Origin: Blastomyces gilchristii SLH14081
Lineage: Eukaryota > Ascomycota > Eurotiomycetes > Onygenales > Ajellomycetaceae
Direction: 5' to 3'
DNA length: 64,000 nt
Assembly (NCBI RefSeq): GCF_000003855.2
Contig: NW_003101682.1
Coordinates: 3,064,386 to 3,128,385, forward strand
Shown here in pieces: positions 1 through 10,367 of the stretch. The number at the start of each line of letters is the position of its first letter. Position 1 is the first letter of the stretch. The translations under genes were made by a program, and so were the position numbers. The notes beneath the pieces are model-generated. The model made no database searches, was not told the origin of the DNA, and saw nothing but the letters and a program-made list of their open reading frames with translations.

Positions 1-1034
1 GATCTTCACGTCGGGCGCCGCAAGTTTCCCCAGCACCTCCTCAAAGACATAAGTAATGTGATCCTGCCATGTTTCGTTACCGGGGATCTTATTCCGGAAC
101 GTCATCCGCATGGGCGGCTCCACGGCACTGCGCCGAGGAAGAGCATGCCACATTGGCAGCGAAATAGCCTGTTCCTTGCCGCAGTGCCATACCAGCTGGC
201 CTGGGTTTGTCAGAATAAGGCCCGTTCCCGTGCGGGAGTTGGACCAGTTATCCTGGCTCTGTTTCTGATCCTGATTCTTACTTGAATTAGCGACGTTCGT
301 GTTAGCGGTTTGATACTCAGAACCCATGGGGCTGCTACTGCTATCGCCTACAACCGCGGTTGCAAAGTTCACGGCGGAGCCGATGTTGATACCCTTCTTG
401 CTGATGACGCGATAGGCCCAGATGCCCAGGTCTTGGGTTGGATCGCCAAAGACGACGATGAGGCGGGGCTGGGATTGGAAGGCTGGGGATGTTAGGATGG
501 AGACATGTTGAGAGTTTGCTGCTGCGCCAATTGGGAGACGGAGGGTCTCGAGACCCAGATTGAGGAGACGGGAAATGACGATTTGTCGGATACATGCTAA
601 TAGTTTTTCAAACCAAGTAAACAGATGGTTTCATGGAGTCAGCCTTGTATATGGTGGAGCCGATGTAGGCTCTCCCTTGCGTTGCATGGTGGTAGTATGC
701 AATGCGCCACGGGATTGTAGTAAGAGGAGAAGAAGTAGAGTGAGATATATATATACTATTCATAGCTTCCTTCTGCATCTCATTGTAGCGATCATTGGTA
801 TTGATTTTGAAAACAAAGTCCTCTTCGGGGTTCGAGATCTTTTTGATCTGGTCCTGGTCATTGATGAAGTAGCTGTTTAGGATCTACCATTAGCTCGAGG
901 GACTCTCCATGTATGTCGAACCGAAACAAGAACAAAGCCATGAGCAAAGTTTCATCTGGAGCATACCCAAGCTGCTTCAGATCAGCAGGAAAGACAGGAT
1001 CCTTGGGCAAGTCCTCTGCCCGGAAGACAAACAT
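1..1034 (-). CDS. Arb2-domain protein, 3' end beyond the window
   Basis: Exons in transcript order are 1034-967, 873-757 and 596 to the window edge, giving the first 260 or so residues. The start is the ATG that gives MFVFRAEDLP, which matches the usual N-terminus of fungal Arb2-domain proteins; the open frame extends upstream but lacks similarity. After splicing, the protein reads YFINDQDQIKKISNPEEDF, then MNTCIRQIV, then a FGDPTQDLGIWAYR segment, all typical of the Arb2 domain. In fission yeast Arb2 is an Argonaute-binding protein of the ARC complex in siRNA-directed heterochromatin, and the same fold lies at the C-terminus of Clr3/Hda1-type deacetylases. Membership in an RNA-silencing complex here is inference. 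Both introns have GT-AG ends (gtatgc and gtatat donors). A long insert rich in Asn, Gln and Ser lies around residues 160-185. Termination cannot be seen. Confidence 0.82.
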
Positions 1035-1772
1035 GATGCTTCGTCTGGTGGTGCGGTATATGGGGTGAAGTAGATGAGAGTAAACAAAAGAAAAGAGAGA
1101 GAGAAATGGGGTTAGCATTGAAGAGATAGAAGGATAAAGAGAGAGATGTATGTTTTATATTCGCTATAGAGGAAATGGATATTTCAAAGAACATAAGCAA
1201 AACTGCTGTATTGATACTTGTATCTTGGTGAATGGACTGTGAATGAAGGTGCCAAAGTGCCAACTAAATAAACATAAAAAATAGCTGCAGCCTGCCGCTA
1301 TGTTTCGGGTGTATTTATTCAAGACCGCAGATAGATGTAAAAAGGAAACAGACATAAAAGACATAGATCTTTATCGCATTGCATGCTTGAGCATAGTAAT
1401 GCTGGGGCTCGATTGCTGATGGTGGAGATTTGATGATGGACTGAGTTGTTTTGCCCAATGCAAAATAAACCACTCTAGTTATTTAAATATGGCCAGCCAA
1501 TGTTGCAAGAATTACTAGAAAATCGAGAAGTAGATGTTCTATGCTTTGGGCGTTTATATATATTTTGTTTCATTTTAAAATTCAATGTACTGTAAGTTAC
1601 ATAATTTAAATACATATTTGTCTATTTCGCAGGTCCCATCCCAAAACGAAAAAAAAAAAAAAAAAACGCCGGAGAGCTCCAAAGATAATAGTCAGAGCGA
1701 GAAAAATGCAGAGTCTTCAAAACAGGCCAATCAACCACCCACGCAATATACCCATATATATGCGCCGATATA
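1035..1772. other. Intergenic, no gene seen
   Basis: This stretch lies between the start of the Arb2-domain gene and the stop of the uS14m gene. It is AT-rich with an 18-nt A run near 1650. Only short unsupported ORFs are present. It should hold the Arb2-gene promoter and the MRP2 3' UTR. Confidence 0.6.
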
Positions 1773-2323
1773 TTACCAGCTCGCCTTCCTGACACCCGGG
1801 AGCTTCCCAGCAAGAGCCTGCATACGGAATTGGAACTGTACAAGGGAGGAAGATCGTGCGTTAGCATGTGGAAGCCGAAACAAGAAACCCAATATGTAGA
1901 TTGGACGAAGGGCAAAACGTACTCGTCCCAGTCTGAAATCTCTGAAAACACCCCTTGCTATGCCTCCAGCCGTACATCTGTTCTTAATCTGTGTGGGATT
2001 GGTGTAGCAGTGCATTTGGGAGAGCTTGAGTTGGGCTTGGGCGCGGACACGCATGGGGAGAGCGGTGTTGCGGACGAGGTAGCGAAGAGCTTGTCTAGAT
2101 GTGGCGGAGTAGAGGTCAGTGGGTTTCAATGACCTTGTATAAAGCAAATATCCTTTTGATGCTATATATAAAAGATATAGTCGTAGATCATGGGGGCTGT
2201 CGGGGATTGCAATTACCTTTCGGGCTCGAATTGCTTGAAGACCTGTCGCTTCGTGTGATCCCGGACGATGCGCGGGTTGATGAAGCCGGCGATGTCTAGC
2301 CGTTTGGCGCGAAACTGGGACAT
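1773..2323 (-). CDS. MRP2: Mitochondrial small-subunit ribosomal protein uS14m
   Basis: Three exons (2323-2217, 2133-1923, 1835-1773) give a 126-residue protein, normal for uS14m. The N-terminal part reads MSQFRAKRLDIAGFINPRIV. The core reads LPMRVRAQAQLKLSQMHCYT, then QIKNRCTAGGIARGVFRDFRLGR, and the last exon gives FQFRMQALAGKLPGVRKASW and a TAA. This is the standard S14 C-terminal signature for binding 16S-like rRNA in the 37S mitoribosome head. Donors are gtaatt and gtacgt; acceptors are AAG and CAG. The protein is nuclear-encoded and imported; no classical presequence is visible, as is usual for this family. A second mitoribosome-related gene, RSM22, lies about 3 kb away. Confidence 0.93.
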
Positions 2324-2928
2324 AATTGCGATTTCGTAAGGATTGACCTTGATCGTTTTCTTGTATTAAGAACAGGAGGCGAAGAAGAATGATGGCTGAT
2401 GATAGAGTTGAATATTCTTTTGGATTTGTTCTTGCGGCGAAATCACGAAATCTGGATGGAGGTCAGCCAAATCGGGTTTAGCGCAACCGGGCAGCCCAGC
2501 ACCAGCGACGGAGGAATTTGTACGCTGCCATCTTGCACAATAGAAACTGGGAGCTATTAATTATGGTCAGATATAATGTAATAGTTGTTGAATCCTACAA
2601 TGTCTGATATCTCTATTATTACACAGAATTGTTGTGGTGGTGGGTCGGAATGTATCTACATATCTACGGCTACAAATACATCCTGCAACGACGATAACGA
2701 GGGGAACCATCAATTGGGCTACAATTCCCACAGATATATCCGCAAGATGTGTTCAGAGGCGGTGGAAGATTAAGTGATAAGAAAAATGGAATTTCTTGGA
2801 TGTTCAATCCATCTCTATTCAATGTACATGTACAGGGCATTCATCCCAGCCTGGGGTGTCTTAAATCTCCCACCATCAACAGGTCCTTCCCTTCCAAAAA
2901 ATCATAAAAAAAGATCCTTCGCATGTAC
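2324..2928. other. Intergenic, no gene seen
   Basis: Promoter side of the uS14m gene and 3' flank of ATP18. I see no coding signal. A small ORF at 2585-2773 has no recognisable features. Confidence 0.6.
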
Positions 2929-3449
2929 TTAATGGCTCTCCTCCGGCTTCAGTGGCTTCGCGTTGGGGTTGCGGGGGTCGTTCTTGAACTCGGGGGCTGT
3001 AAAGGTAGGACAAATGCTCAGTATACATGCTCGTCCAAAAATCGTTGCAATTAAATTGCATAACGCTTGCTTTATCTGGAGACAAGAAGGCGAACGGCGA
3101 TACACAGCGACAAGGTGGGGTCACTTACTGCTCATCAAAAGGTTCGCGAATCCGTTAACGCCGTAGAGGACGATGAGACCTGGGCCCATGAATTCCGGTT
3201 AGTAATTGAATTTCTCATCATTCCTCCATTTACCAGGGGAATTCTTGTAGGAATCAGCGCCATGGAGCGCATCCGATGAGGACATTAATGCGGCATACCG
3301 GCAGCGAAGAAGGGCAGCATTGGCCGGGCTAGATAGAGTAGAGAAATTTGTGGTCAGTATGAGTTCTGTTGAAGGTTAATGGGGCCATTCGCGGATAGTG
3401 TATTCCACATACCGACTGGCGCCGGGTATTTCCGTCCTAGGAGAGACAT
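2929..3449 (-). CDS. ATP18: ATP synthase subunit j (mitochondrial F1Fo)
   Basis: Four small exons (3449-3413, 3328-3299, 3179-3129, 2996-2929) encode 61 residues. The spliced protein starts MSLLGRKYPAPVARPMLPFF, continues AAGLIVLYGVNGFANLLMS and ends in PEFKNDPRNPN followed by a short Lys/Glu tail. This matches fungal Atp18, a single-span Fo subunit that stabilises ATP synthase dimers in the inner membrane; the span is about residues 17-38. The gene is over half intron and none of its exons would be found as an ORF on its own. It is divergent from SPC19, sharing 267 bp of promoter with a perfect ATCACGTGAT site. Confidence 0.92.
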
Positions 3450-3594
3450 GTCGAAGATTGTGTGAATGAAGGGGAAGGCTTGACGTGTGCCAGTTGGTGG
3501 GTTCAATAAAGGAGTGCGATGTGGTAATGCCTGAGATGATTGACCTGGTGTCGAAGGTTTTGAATGATGGAAGTCGGAATTGGAGAGGGAAAAT

Positions 3595-3604
3595 ATCACG
3601 TGAT
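3595..3604. promoter_or_regulatory. ATCACGTGAT palindrome in the ATP18/SPC19 promoter
   Basis: A perfect 10-bp palindrome with a CACGTG E-box core sits about 145 bp upstream of ATP18 and 112 bp upstream of SPC19. In fungi such sites bind Cbf1/Pho4-type bHLH proteins. The same 10-mer recurs at 8158-8167 and 19149-19158, always in a promoter. Confidence 0.55.
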
Positions 3605-3716
3605 AGTTATAAGATTTTCGCCGAAGTAAACAATCACGAAAGTTGAGTTTTAGATATTTACAACAACAGCTTCAATACATTGACGAAATTTAGCAAGGAT
3701 AATAATAAAGAAGAGG

Positions 3717-4348
3717 ATGGCTACCTCACTTTCCTCTTCCGTATCCTCTCTACAGGCCTCCCTCCAGTTGCTAGAATCCTCAATCAATATTCTTGATGAA
3801 GGGGTCAGCGACTTCCCCCGCCTCCGCAAAGTGCTGCAGACTACACGGGTAAGATCCCCCAAGTTCGCCCCAAGTGATAATTAATGATCCACAAATACAA
3901 CTAATAAAAAAATAATAATATTCAGCATTTCGAACTACTCCCTGAACCAACAGTCCGCGAAGCTCAAAAGGCTATCCATGATGAAATAAACCCAAGCATC
4001 GCCCACCTTCTGTCCCTCGCCTCCAACCACGTTGAAAAGCTAGCCCGGCGCGAACAATCCCTCAAAGCTAAATACGAGTTACAACAAGGCAGATTATCCT
4101 ATGATGGTGACGGTGATGACGGCGATGGCAATGGCCCACATGCTTCCCGACGAAGTAATAACTCCCATCAGACGCGAAGGCCGCTGTCAACAGGGAGGAG
4201 TGTGACAGAGACGGCCGCGGCGGGACGAGCTGCGGAGTTGCGCAAATTGGTGCAGAAAAAGGAGCGCTTGCAGTATACGGTCGAGAGGTTGGAGTTGCAG
4301 TCGAAGCAGAGGGAGAGGCAGTTGAGGAAGAGTATGGCGGCTCAGTGA
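3717..4348 (+). CDS. SPC19: DASH/Dam1 kinetochore complex subunit Spc19
   Basis: Two exons (3717-3848 and 3926-4348) give 184 residues. The N-terminus contains SLQASLQLLESSINILDEG, then DFPRLRKVLQTTR, and the second exon opens HFELLPEPTVREAQKAI, the recognised Spc19 core. A long helical C-terminal half (LRKLVQKKERLQYTVERLEL and following) predicts a coiled coil. Spc19 is one of ten DASH subunits that ring microtubules and couple kinetochores to their plus ends. A Gly/Asp-rich low-complexity loop lies near residues 103-112. The intron is 77 nt, with gtaaga donor and TTCAG acceptor. The ATG is the first in frame and leads directly into conserved sequence. Confidence 0.92.
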
Positions 4349-5347
4349 GACTGTTCTTACGCATGCTATCACTGTTATTATGTACCAAGAGAGGTGCGCC
4401 CCACTACATACGGTATTACGATTTTTTATACCTCAGCTGGAAATGCCACCTACACGGACGGATCTTATGATGTCGACCTTGCACATATATGAGGAAGAAT
4501 ATTGAATTGCTGTTCACGTGGAATTCAAGTTGCGCTTTGCATTACTTATGCGAATGGTCTAACCAGCAGCCAATGCTACACAGGTTAACGCGAGAACCGC
4601 AATATCGGGATGAATGGACGGCTGGTAATGGCAATGGGGTATCGATGAGAACACCCCTGCATAACTATTTAAATTGTTATGGCAGAGGAGACACCGTTCT
4701 GTCTGGCTAGAGTCGTTCTGAATTACCACAGTCGAAGTCGGGAAAGTAAAGTTTTCATAGGTTTGCCTTTGACTCTGTGACTACCGAAATTCGGTATTGA
4801 CCTTCACATACCAATTTGTTAGGAATATGACCTGTGTCCCTTCGCCCTGGAATGTGGGTTATGTTGGCCCTTGAAAAAGGGGGAGGAACGTGGAGATTGA
4901 ACCGAACTTAAGGCTAGGAGCCAGAGTGTCGTTGCGGATGATGAAACTGAGAATTTAATGGGGATTCTAGGAGCATTGACTAATCTTAGCTCTCTATGAA
5001 TATTTCGATGCGACGCGAGTGTATGATATGGTATTGTATTTGTTCTGTACCTGTCCATGTTTTTGTATGGACTTCCCAATTGAGAGAAGATTCTACGCCA
5101 GAACTACAGCCTAAAAATATCATGTCGCTCCTCTCTAAGGAGGGAGAAAACTATTATACACAATCTATTATACATATATGATATGGGTCTGGCAAAATGT
5201 GCCAACAAAGAATTCTAAATCAGATCCAGAAACCGTCCTATTTCCCTCTATCGCAGATCCGTAGCATGTAAAAAATACCGAACGCCGCCCTTTCAGTAGT
5301 AACGGTTCCAAACCAATCCATGCTACACTATCTTTCAAAATGGACAA
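4349..5347. other. Intergenic between convergent SPC19 and RSM22
   Basis: About 1 kb between two convergent stops. Small ORFs such as 4489-4710 and 4819-5079 show no motifs. Nothing else supported. Confidence 0.6.
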
Positions 5348-8008
5348 TTACCCATCACCAAAGCCACCAAAGTCATTCGCCTGCTTCGCCTTCCTCTCCT
5401 TCCGCACCTCCATCTTCTTCACCCAAGCAGGAACCTTTTTCTTCTTCTCCGGCTTCCTACTAATCCGCTGCCTACTCCCATAGGGATCCAACCGACCCAT
5501 CGCCTCCCGAAGTTCACCCATCCCTCGATCCTCTTCCTCATCTCCCCACCCCATCCCCTCCCCAGTAGCACCGGAAGTACCCAGTTGATGTTCCTCCTCC
5601 GCCATATCGTCAGCCAACGACCGCTTGCGCACACGTCTCTCAAACTTCTTATCACTGCTCTGATCATCTACGAATCCAAGCTTGATGTTGCGCGGTGACC
5701 GCGACTTGGCTCCCAGTGCCCATAGGTCGCCCCAGGCAGACTTACGGGCATCGCGGTACGCCTGTTTGCTAAAGGAGCGGGGGACGGTCCACCGCTCAAT
5801 TTTGCCTGCCGGGGTGCAGAGGTCAAGTGTGGAATGGCCTTGGCGTTTCAAGGGCGGGAGGATGAGTCGTGGGAGGGAGAGGGGATGGAATGGGGTTGCC
5901 TCTCCTTCGGCGTTACTTTCAGCATTGCCCTCGTATTGGACGTCTTCGAAGCCGGCAAAAGCTGCATCGGTTGCCCGTTGCCCCTGAACAATGCCATGGG
6001 TTTCTCTCATATCCACACCGCGCTGGACAGCGACGTAGCTGAATTTCGCGTCTTCATGGTTCCTGTCCTTAGCACCCCTGATCCGCTGTAGATATGGAGG
6101 TCGGATATAACGTTGCTGGAAGTGGCAGAAATCTTTGCGCGCGATTGATTTCCCTGGATTTGTATACATAGGACATTTGGCGTGGGTCGTGCAAGGCGCT
6201 ATAATCATCCCCTTGCCCTTCTGAATGAACCTCTCAGAGTCTGGAGATTGCGTTGGGTTTTCATACTCTGTCGATCCGGGAGATGCAATCAATCTCTCAA
6301 GAATCATTTCGCGGGCACCTGCAATGGCCTCGAAACCCCTCTGATGGCCCTTTTCAAGAAGAATGAGAACACCTCCATCCGGATTGAGAAGGGACCATAA
6401 ATTCTCCACGTGCTCTTTTCGATGATAATCCTCCCGTATTGGCCATATTGTATGTGGCGCGATGATAACGTCGAACTGTTTGCGCTGTGGAGCGGGTCTT
6501 TCGTCAGTTGTTGTCGCTTGGTCGCGCACGTGCACATAGTCCGGCAAGCGGGGAAGGAATGTAGTATTTTCCAACAGCTGGCTCGCTCTATGTCGCAACG
6601 CGTTGGACCCTGTTAGAACTGTTGACCTCCCGAAGGGAATAGGACTGTGCGGTGGCCTGTCGGGAGACATTAAGGACCATTCAGCCTTTAGCACTTCCCT
6701 CCAAGCTAGAATCCCCGCACCACCACCCCCAACATCAAGAACCCTCGGGCCGCCTTCTTTAGCGATCAAATCGCGAAGCCATTTAGACCCTAGCCGTTTG
6801 CGAACTTCGACAAGAATAGGAAGTACGGAAGCGTATATGCCGGGGTAGAGGACAGCAAGAAAAGCATGGCTTTCTATCTCCGACATTATATGTTGTCCTG
6901 CATCGAGTTGGATAGGGGTTGGAGGGATGTTCTTCGGAGGCGTAGATGTGGAGTAGGGCAAATTTGGCCCACCAAACAGTCTGTGTGCAGTTTCTGCGAG
7001 GTGTTTGTTGGAGTAAGCTGAAAGCATGCGGGATACTGGTTTGGTCATGCTGTCGTATGGCATCCAAAGCGTTTTGGACCCGGTGGTGAACTTCCCTTCA
7101 GTGGTAAGAGGATGCGTTCGTGGACCACTGTCATCAGGGTCAAATTCGGAAACTTCCCCCGAAGATTCTTTTGAATCGGCAGAGGGTACAACTTCCCCTC
7201 CTAGCATTCTTGCTATCGAGTTTGCTCGGTCTTCCACGGACATTTCGCTATAATCCACCTCGGCTTCAGCGTCATATTCAAATTCTGGAGCCATAGCAAG
7301 ATTACGCTCCGTTGCCTTCTCCACGGCTGTATTTGCGTCGGGATGTTCGATCTCAACCCAGCCTCCGTCACCGTCACCTCTGAATAGCTGATCTGGCTCC
7401 GGCTCATCCTCGACAATCGCAGCCTCTTCCATAGGCAGCGGTTCCCCATATAAAGTTTTATATAATCGCATCTCTTCCTCGCTTAACATATTTTCCGGCA
7501 GCGAATCACGAAACTTTTGCCGTACCCTTGTGACCTTGTCCGTCAAATCTGCCTGACTTCGATGACCGACAATCGCAGTAATAGTATCTACTAAATCGAG
7601 GTCTTCGGAGTAAATAAGGTGAGGAAACGCATCGACGAGCTCCAGCTCTTGTAAACTTTGTACGATATCATCTTCCGCTTGGTATATATTTTCAACTACG
7701 GCGAATAGGGCCTCCTTCCTTGATCTCGTAGCGCCATGGTCACCGACAGAAGCGGGAGCGGAGGCCGTGTAGGCAAACCTTTGTTGAATGACATTACTTC
7801 CATTTTGGGCTGGTGTTCGGCCTGATGGTCGTAAAGCGGTAGCAGTTAGCGATCGACTGGAGTAGAAATGATGGGAATTCGACCTGCGAATTTGCGATGT
7901 GAAGCGTTTCTCAGCTTGATGCGCTCGGAGAGCTTGTGGGGATGAAAAGCGCTGGACCCAGGCTTGAGAGCATGCTGTGCAAACGTTCGAAGATCGTTTG
8001 GAGAGCAT
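5348..8008 (-). CDS. RSM22: Rsm22/METTL17-type mitoribosome small-subunit assembly factor
   Basis: A single uninterrupted 886-residue reading frame. A class I methyltransferase SAM-binding loop, RVLDVGGGGAGILAW, lies near residue 420. A Cys/His-rich segment (APCTTHAKCPMY, then KDFCHFQQRYIRPPYLQRI) lies around residues 600-640; in METTL17 and yeast Rsm22 the equivalent cysteines ligate an iron-sulfur cluster. The Arg- and Ser-rich N-terminus is compatible with a mitochondrial targeting sequence. The family binds the assembling mitochondrial small subunit; whether it methylates rRNA is debated. The C-terminal 150 residues are basic and low-complexity, longer than in yeast. The start follows an upstream promoter carrying ATCACGTGAT. 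Confidence 0.92.
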   Translation of the reverse strand: MLSKRSSNVCTACSQAWVQRFSSPQALRAHQAEKRFTSQIRRSNSHHFYSSRSLTATALRPSGRTPAQNGSNVIQQRFAYTASAPASVGDHGATRSRKEALFAVVENIYQAEDDIVQSLQELELVDAFPHLIYSEDLDLVDTITAIVGHRSQADLTDKVTRVRQKFRDSLPENMLSEEEMRLYKTLYGEPLPMEEAAIVEDEPEPDQLFRGDGDGGWVEIEHPDANTAVEKATERNLAMAPEFEYDAEAEVDYSEMSVEDRANSIARMLGGEVVPSADSKESSGEVSEFDPDDSGPRTHPLTTEGKFTTGSKTLWMPYDSMTKPVSRMLSAYSNKHLAETAHRLFGGPNLPYSTSTPPKNIPPTPIQLDAGQHIMSEIESHAFLAVLYPGIYASVLPILVEVRKRLGSKWLRDLIAKEGGPRVLDVGGGGAGILAWREVLKAEWSLMSPDRPPHSPIPFGRSTVLTGSNALRHRASQLLENTTFLPRLPDYVHVRDQATTTDERPAPQRKQFDVIIAPHTIWPIREDYHRKEHVENLWSLLNPDGGVLILLEKGHQRGFEAIAGAREMILERLIASPGSTEYENPTQSPDSERFIQKGKGMIIAPCTTHAKCPMYTNPGKSIARKDFCHFQQRYIRPPYLQRIRGAKDRNHEDAKFSYVAVQRGVDMRETHGIVQGQRATDAAFAGFEDVQYEGNAESNAEGEATPFHPLSLPRLILPPLKRQGHSTLDLCTPAGKIERWTVPRSFSKQAYRDARKSAWGDLWALGAKSRSPRNIKLGFVDDQSSDKKFERRVRKRSLADDMAEEEHQLGTSGATGEGMGWGDEEEDRGMGELREAMGRLDPYGSRQRISRKPEKKKKVPAWVKKMEVRKERKAKQANDFGGFGDG

Positions 8009-8157
8009 AGCTCGGCCGGTGCAGCAACGGTCTCAGCTATGGAAAATGAAATGAAAGATACACGGAAAGAATGGAAACCGAACCCGTACATCACAAAAAT
8101 TTCAATCGTTGAATTACTCTCGTTTGTCCTAGAAATTTTTGTTCCTCAATTATATTT

Positions 8158-8167
8158 ATCACGTGAT
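8158..8167. promoter_or_regulatory. ATCACGTGAT palindrome upstream of RSM22
   Basis: Same 10-bp palindrome as at 3595-3604, about 150 bp upstream of the RSM22 start and inside the 286-bp gap to the RAV2 stop. Confidence 0.5.
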
Positions 8168-8294
8168 GATTATCTAATCAGCTCTGACCCTTTTTGAACC
8201 GCAAAAATGATTGGTTGATCCCATATCATCATTCAGCTCCATGTCATATGAGACAACCAATATTGGCTAAGCTACGGCCGGGAACACAAGCCAA

Positions 8295-9550
8295 TCAATC
8301 ATTATCCGTGTCGTCTTCCTCCATGACAACTGCTAAAGCTGATTTCCACCTCGAAACTTCATGTTCGAGAGCCGTCAGCTTCGCCATGGCCGACAGCAGG
8401 CTCGGGTCCTGGCTCTCAACTCTAGCTTTCTCCTTGACTTTAACCTCCTCTCCTTTCCAACTGAATACGTCTCCAGACTCGTCATGGACGGGATGTCGTG
8501 ACCCAAAGAGACGGTCACGCAGTGAGAAGCCGCTGAGTGATATTTCAGGTGCAAAGGATGTTGTAGGCGTGCTATCAGGCGACACGGGCTCGAGAGTTCG
8601 TAGATTTAGAACCAGAGCGGCTTCAGATACAGAAAGATGAAAAGACATATATGGCGGGAGCGGCGGGTTAAATGACTTTTTTTGTCCTGGTTAATGAAAT
8701 GGTCATAGAGGGAAAAGCATGTACATAACAAATAGGGGAGGGGTTCAAACGTACATTCTCATCCACACTATCTTCGTACCATGGCTTTTTCGACTCTTCG
8801 CCTTCTCCTTTCAATGTCAACCGAGCCTCGCTGAGATTATCATATAGCAACCGCAACTGTCCTGCTATGAAGCTCGCATTCATAGGATCACCAGTCCATG
8901 TGCTGACGTCTATTACATCGAGGCTCTCGTTAATTAGGCGCCGCACGATCACGAGCTGACGAAGGGCTATCTCCGACCCAGTAGATTCATTAGAAATCGT
9001 TAATCTCGTGGAATTAGAACCCTTGGGAGGGGTTAATGATTGTAAACGCAATTGAATATCCTGGATGTTAACATATGTTAGTAGAGGTTAGTAAGTTCAC
9101 CTTTCTTCCTTTCTGGAACCCCGTCTATCTCCTGTTAAGTTACCAATGGAACATATGGAATATCCAGATGTCTCCTCCAGCAACCAATGTATGTTAAAAC
9201 AAAAGATAAATAAACAAAACCCACCCCTTTTATAATTTTGGTTCCGACCCTCGTTACAAATCCCTTCACATTTTCAGACCGTAGCGAAGATAGAACTAGT
9301 GTGGAGCCTGGTTTTGAAGGTGCTAAAAGAGCAGCACACTCCTGAAGGCCTTCCCGCAAAGACGCCAAGGATTCTTGCAGGGAGCCCAGAAGCCATTTCA
9401 ACTCTCGGGCCTACTAGCAACTCTGAGAATTAGCATTGGTAGCGAAGGGAATGGTTGGGTTTGTTTGGATAATTTTGAGTTTACCAATGAAACATCCTCC
9501 TCTTTTTTGAGTTGATCAGGTGGGAGTTGCGGGTATGCCCAGGTAGCCAT
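8295..9550 (-). CDS. RAV2: RAVE complex subunit Rav2 / Rogdi-family protein
   Basis: Four exons (9550-9485, 9410-9225, 9060-8755, 8675-8295) give 312 residues. Conserved segments in order: WAYPQLPPDQLKKEE, then ARELKWLLGSLQESLASLRE, LVLSSLRSENVKGFVTRVG, DVIDVSTWTGDPMNASFIAG, QLRLLYDNLSEARLTLKGEG, and SFNPPLPPYMSFHLSVSEAA. This is the Rogdi leucine-zipper family. In yeast Rav2 works with Rav1 and Skp1 in RAVE, which reassembles the V1 and Vo sectors of the vacuolar proton pump. The last intron has two candidate acceptors; only the distal one (aaaaaaag before 8675) keeps frame and yields the conserved FNPPLPPY motif. The second donor is the uncommon gtgggt. VMA12, also needed for V-ATPase assembly, is encoded at 55-56 kb. 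Confidence 0.9.
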
Positions 9551-10367
9551 ATTTGAGCATCCACAACGTGGGAAAAAGAAATCGAATTAACAAGCGGATA
9601 TATCAGAGAAATGCCCCCCAACAGGCTGTGCGATCCCAATAGATTAAGAGATAACAGCGGGATAACATTAAATTCGCTTGGCAACTACAAACAAAAGCGA
9701 CTAGCCGGAGCACAGCGGACAAATGCCACCTGAGCGCTGACGACAATGGCTATCACCGCGAAGACAGTTGGTTGATTCGGCCCGGTAACCGCGATAGAAA
9801 ACAAACCGTGCGGCGGCTTCTTCCAGCGGCAAATCGATGACAGGTTGACAACACGACGTCATGCAACAAACATTGAAAAACAATGCCGGTTTGCAGGCGT
9901 GACCCAGAGCCTCCTCCCCGCGCCTTCCCTAATGCGGTTCAAGGTGGGTTGGAATAAGGTTTTCAACCTAGCCGCATCCAGCTAGGTCGTGTGTGGGGTG
10001 ATCGCCCGGCTGCCTCCACAGCGGCAGAGATCGTCCTGGGAATCGGTTATGTCATAAATCCAAATATCATGGAAGAAAGAGTGTTGCAAGGTAAGACCCC
10101 GTCACTCCCCGTTCAACTCCCCCTTTCACTCTGTCATGCTTTTGCCGCTGATCACTTTTCTCAATCTCTACCACATAGGCATTTTAGCATTGCCATTGTC
10201 TTACCTCTCTCCCTTGTTCTCCTTCTTTGCATCTTTTTTATCCTACATTAGCTACCAATGTGATACGTTTATGTTCAAGAAAGGAAACACGACCACTTCT
10301 TGGATCAATTGAAACTGACTCACTTCGTTTGTTGCTTGTCCCTTGAAGCAGCAGACGTTTCGAAACT
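9551..10367. other. Divergent promoter region RAV2 / SUR7-like
   Basis: The 817 bp between two divergent starts. I see no coding signal. Pyrimidine-rich stretches at about 10,110-10,250 probably belong to the leader of the downstream gene. Confidence 0.6.
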
